Source of the DNA: Oerskovia jenensis
GTDB taxonomy: Bacteria; Actinomycetota; Actinomycetes; Actinomycetales; Cellulomonadaceae
Reading direction: 5' to 3'
DNA length: 64,000 nt
Assembly: GCF_016907235.1 (NCBI RefSeq)
Contig: NZ_JAFBBO010000001.1
Coordinates: forward strand, 372,001-436,000
The notes beneath the pieces are model-generated. The model was not told where the DNA came from and did no database searches. It was given only the letters and a program-made list of their open reading frames with translations. Of the stretch, positions 61,778 to 64,000 are shown one piece after another; position 1 is the stretch's first letter; each line of letters starts with the position of its first letter. The position numbers and the translations under genes were made by a program.

Positions 61778-64000
61778 TCAGGAGTCGGCGCCGACGGCCA
61801 CCCGCTCCGGGGTGGCGGTGGGAGCCTCCGCCTTGCGGTGGCGCAGCACACGACGCGTCACCATGAACCCGCCGGCCAGCACCAGGAGACCGATCAGCAC
61901 GGTCGCACCGATCTGGATGTAGACCCAGGTCGGCGGCGTGTAGGTGACCGTGGCCCCCGGCGCGAGCCCGTTCATGGCGTTGGAGTTGGCCACCGTGAAC
62001 AGGATGTTGTGCGTCGCCTCGCGGATGTCGCTGACCGCCTTGGCCGACGTGGTGTCCCCGAGGGACTTCGACGGCTGGAAGGTCAGGGTGAGGTCCGTAC
62101 CGGCGCTGATGCTCTGGTTCGGGTTCATGTAGGGGTACAGGTTGAAGTCCGAGATCGCGAAGCCCTCGAAGCCCCACTCGGTGCGCAGGACGTTCGTCAT
62201 GAGCGCCTCGGAGCCGCCGGCCCACGTGGCGCCGATGCGGTTGAACGAGCTCATGATGCTGCCCGCACCGATCGTCGTCTCCGAGATCGTGCCCTCGTCG
62301 TCGGACACGTACTGCACGTCCATGGTGATGCCCTTGACGGCCATCTCGAACGGCTTGAGGTAGATCTCCCGGATCGTCTGCTCGGTCGCCCAGGTGGCGA
62401 TGCCGTTGTTGACGCGGTTGGTCTCCTGCTCGTTGAGCGCGAAGTGCTTGAGCGCGGTGTAGACGCCCTTGGTCGCAGCACCGTTGGCCACCGAGGTCGC
62501 CATCGCGCCGGAGAGGAACGGGTCCTCCGAGTAGTACTCGAAGTTGCGCCCGCCGAACGGTGAACGGTGCAGGTTCATCGCGGGTGCGTACCAGCCGTTG
62601 ATGCCCTTGAACATCGCCTCGTTGCCGAGCATCTCTCCCATGGCCGCACCGAGCTCGACGTCCCACGTCTGCGCGATGAGGAACTCCGAGGGGTAGGCCA
62701 CCCCGTTGATGGAGGAGTTGATGAAGGACGAGAACCCGGCGGGGCCGTCGGGCTCGACGGTCTGCGGCTTGGCGATCGAGCCGATCGCGGCCGTCTGGTA
62801 GGCGCCGTTGAGCAGCATGGACGTCATGTCACCGACCGAGACGGCGTCGAGCAGCTCGTCCCACTTCGGGTCGTCCTTGGGCAGACCACGCATGTCGACG
62901 AGCGTCAGCTCGGTCGGCGCACCCGTCGTGGGCTTCTCGCCCTCGAACGCCGCAGCGGCTGCCTCGAGGTCCCAGGGCTCGAAGCCCTTCTGGACGGCCT
63001 CGTCGGCGACGAGCAGGTCCGCGGTCGGGGCCTTCGGGAACGTCCCGGCGAAGTCCGCGCGGGACATCGACAGGATCTTGCCGTCGGTCGGCTCGGCGCT
63101 GAACTGCGCCGAGACGTCGTCGAACTGGTTGGTGACCTCGGCGAGGTCCGTCGCACGGTGGTCGTCACCCGAGTACACGATGTCGGAGTCCACCGTGTAG
63201 ACGATGGGCTCGGTGCCCGGGGCGACGGTGTGGGAGTCGGTCCGCAGCGTGATGTCGTAGGCGCCCGCCTCGAGGACGTACGCCTTGTTGCCCAGGTGGT
63301 CGTAGGACGCCATGTCCTCGACCGCGAGGTCGATCGTGACGGTCTCGCTCGCACCGGGCTCGATCAGCCCGGTCTTGGCGAATCCGCCGAGCACGACCTC
63401 GGACTTCTCGATACCGCCCGCCGTGTAGGGAGCGGAGTAGTAGAGCTCGACGACGTCCTTGCCCGCGGTGGCGCCCGTGTTCGAGACCTCGACCGTGACG
63501 GAGATCTTCCCGTCGACCTCACCGGCCTCGGTGCTGACGACCTTCCAGGCGAAGTCGGAATAGCTCAGGCCGTACCCGAACGGGTAGACGACGGCCTGGT
63601 CGTAGTCGATGAAGCCCTCGGCCGCCGCGGTCTCGTAGTAGCGGTAGCCGAAGTAGATGCCCTCGGCGTAGTTCACGAACGGCGCGTCGGACGTGAGCGT
63701 GGCGTTGGAGGTTGCCTTCTCGATCGCGGGGACCGGGAAGGACGCCTCGATGTTGTCGTAGACGAACCCGCCGAAGTTGGCGAAGGTCGGGTCGGCCGTG
63801 AAGTCGGCCGCCCAGAGGTCCGCGGTACGGCCCGACGGGTTCACGTCGCCCGCCAGGATGCGCCCCAGGGCGCTGAGGCCCGTGGCGCCCGGCGAACCGG
63901 CCAGCAGGATCGAGTCGATCTCGGGGTCGTCCTGCAGGGCGCCCATCTCGATGGTGGTCGAGGAGTTGACCACGACGACCACGTTCTCGAAGCTCGACTT
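61778..64000 (-). CDS. GH3 glycosidase, inverted domain order, membrane-anchored (5' end outside window)
   Basis: At least 740 residues; the frame is open to the window edge, so the N-terminus is missing. Order seen: end of the GH3 C-terminal alpha/beta domain (ILLAGSPGATGLSALGRIL, AGDVNPSGRTADLW), fibronectin III-like domain (YPFGYGLSYSDFAWKV, GASETVTIDLAVEDMASYD), then the TIM-barrel domain (EPDGPAGFSSFIN, SPFGGRNFEYYSEDPFLSG, GVYTALKHFALNEQE, nucleophile Asp in GFEGFAISDFN). Normal GH3 enzymes have the barrel first. It ends with a helix (YIQIGATVLIGLLVLAGGFMV) and an RRVLRHRK stop-transfer. Probably a beta-glucosidase-type enzyme on the outer face of the membrane. Confidence 0.88.
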   Translation of the reverse strand, partial: KSSFENVVVVVNSSTTIEMGALQDDPEIDSILLAGSPGATGLSALGRILAGDVNPSGRTADLWAADFTADPTFANFGGFVYDNIEASFPVPAIEKATSNATLTSDAPFVNYAEGIYFGYRYYETAAAEGFIDYDQAVVYPFGYGLSYSDFAWKVVSTEAGEVDGKISVTVEVSNTGATAGKDVVELYYSAPYTAGGIEKSEVVLGGFAKTGLIEPGASETVTIDLAVEDMASYDHLGNKAYVLEAGAYDITLRTDSHTVAPGTEPIVYTVDSDIVYSGDDHRATDLAEVTNQFDDVSAQFSAEPTDGKILSMSRADFAGTFPKAPTADLLVADEAVQKGFEPWDLEAAAAAFEGEKPTTGAPTELTLVDMRGLPKDDPKWDELLDAVSVGDMTSMLLNGAYQTAAIGSIAKPQTVEPDGPAGFSSFINSSINGVAYPSEFLIAQTWDVELGAAMGEMLGNEAMFKGINGWYAPAMNLHRSPFGGRNFEYYSEDPFLSGAMATSVANGAATKGVYTALKHFALNEQETNRVNNGIATWATEQTIREIYLKPFEMAVKGITMDVQYVSDDEGTISETTIGAGSIMSSFNRIGATWAGGSEALMTNVLRTEWGFEGFAISDFNLYPYMNPNQSISAGTDLTLTFQPSKSLGDTTSAKAVSDIREATHNILFTVANSNAMNGLAPGATVTYTPPTWVYIQIGATVLIGLLVLAGGFMVTRRVLRHRKAEAPTATPERVAVGADS

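Overview
The window is 64 kb of very GC-rich DNA whose codon use, gene families (RbpA, WhiA, OpcA, ANTAR regulators, PaaX-type regulator, sortase-anchored protein with an LAxTG-like signal) and gene order point to an actinobacterium, most likely a member of the Micrococcales (Cellulomonadaceae/Promicromonosporaceae type). That taxonomic call is inference from gene content, not from a marker search.

Layout. 1-1,250: a poorly coding edge with a hypothetical fragment and long hairpins. 1,254-11,280 (minus strand): tRNA-Pro, then in transcription order ctaB, xerD, parA, scpA, scpB, rluB, aroH-type chorismate mutase, cmk, plsC and der, mostly joined by 4-nt stop/start overlaps. 11,609-18,470 (plus): tkt, tal, zwf, opcA, pgl, a complete pentose-phosphate block. 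18,592-28,715 (minus): rbpA, secG, tpiA, pgk, gap, whiA, yvcK, rapZ, uvrC, i.e. lower glycolysis plus the conserved whiA-yvcK-rapZ-uvrC set. 28,819-41,817: OsmC-like protein, uvrA with an SOS box, a metallo-hydrolase, YciI-like protein, two tandem TerC membrane proteins behind a probable manganese (yybP-ykoY) riboswitch, a VOC protein, uvrB, a sortase-anchored choice-of-anchor A protein, pcp and coaE. 41,834-54,423: MarR/ABC exporter divergent pair, Nudix hydrolase, rpsA, pfkA, methyltransferase, a small autoregulated-looking HTH gene, polA, thioesterase, GNAT and an ANTAR response regulator (PdtaR type). Several blocks that lie apart in Mycobacterium tuberculosis (cmk/der-parA, zwf-gap-uvrC, uvrA-uvrB-rpsA-polA-pdtaR) are contiguous here.

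54,553-59,924 looks like an accessory island: it starts at an unusual tRNA with a leucine CAA anticodon but a short (class I) variable loop, carries a decayed tyrosine integrase fragment beside that tRNA, is bounded by an imperfect 32-bp direct repeat (28/32), and holds a hypothetical protein, a membrane-anchored alpha/beta hydrolase, a GNAT/PaaX-like operon, a small protein and cspA. 59,990-61,509 has two tiny membrane proteins whose upstream start overlaps a heptanucleotide repeat, and a PAS-ANTAR protein. The window ends inside a GH3 glycosidase with inverted domain order and a C-terminal membrane anchor.

Two themes recur. At least twelve start codons lie 6-7 nt after a TANNNT-like hexamer (TTATGT in one case), which predicts leaderless mRNAs, including uvrA, uvrB, uvrC and polA. 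Gene ends are often marked by very long perfect palindromes (12-22 bp stems) with no U-tract.
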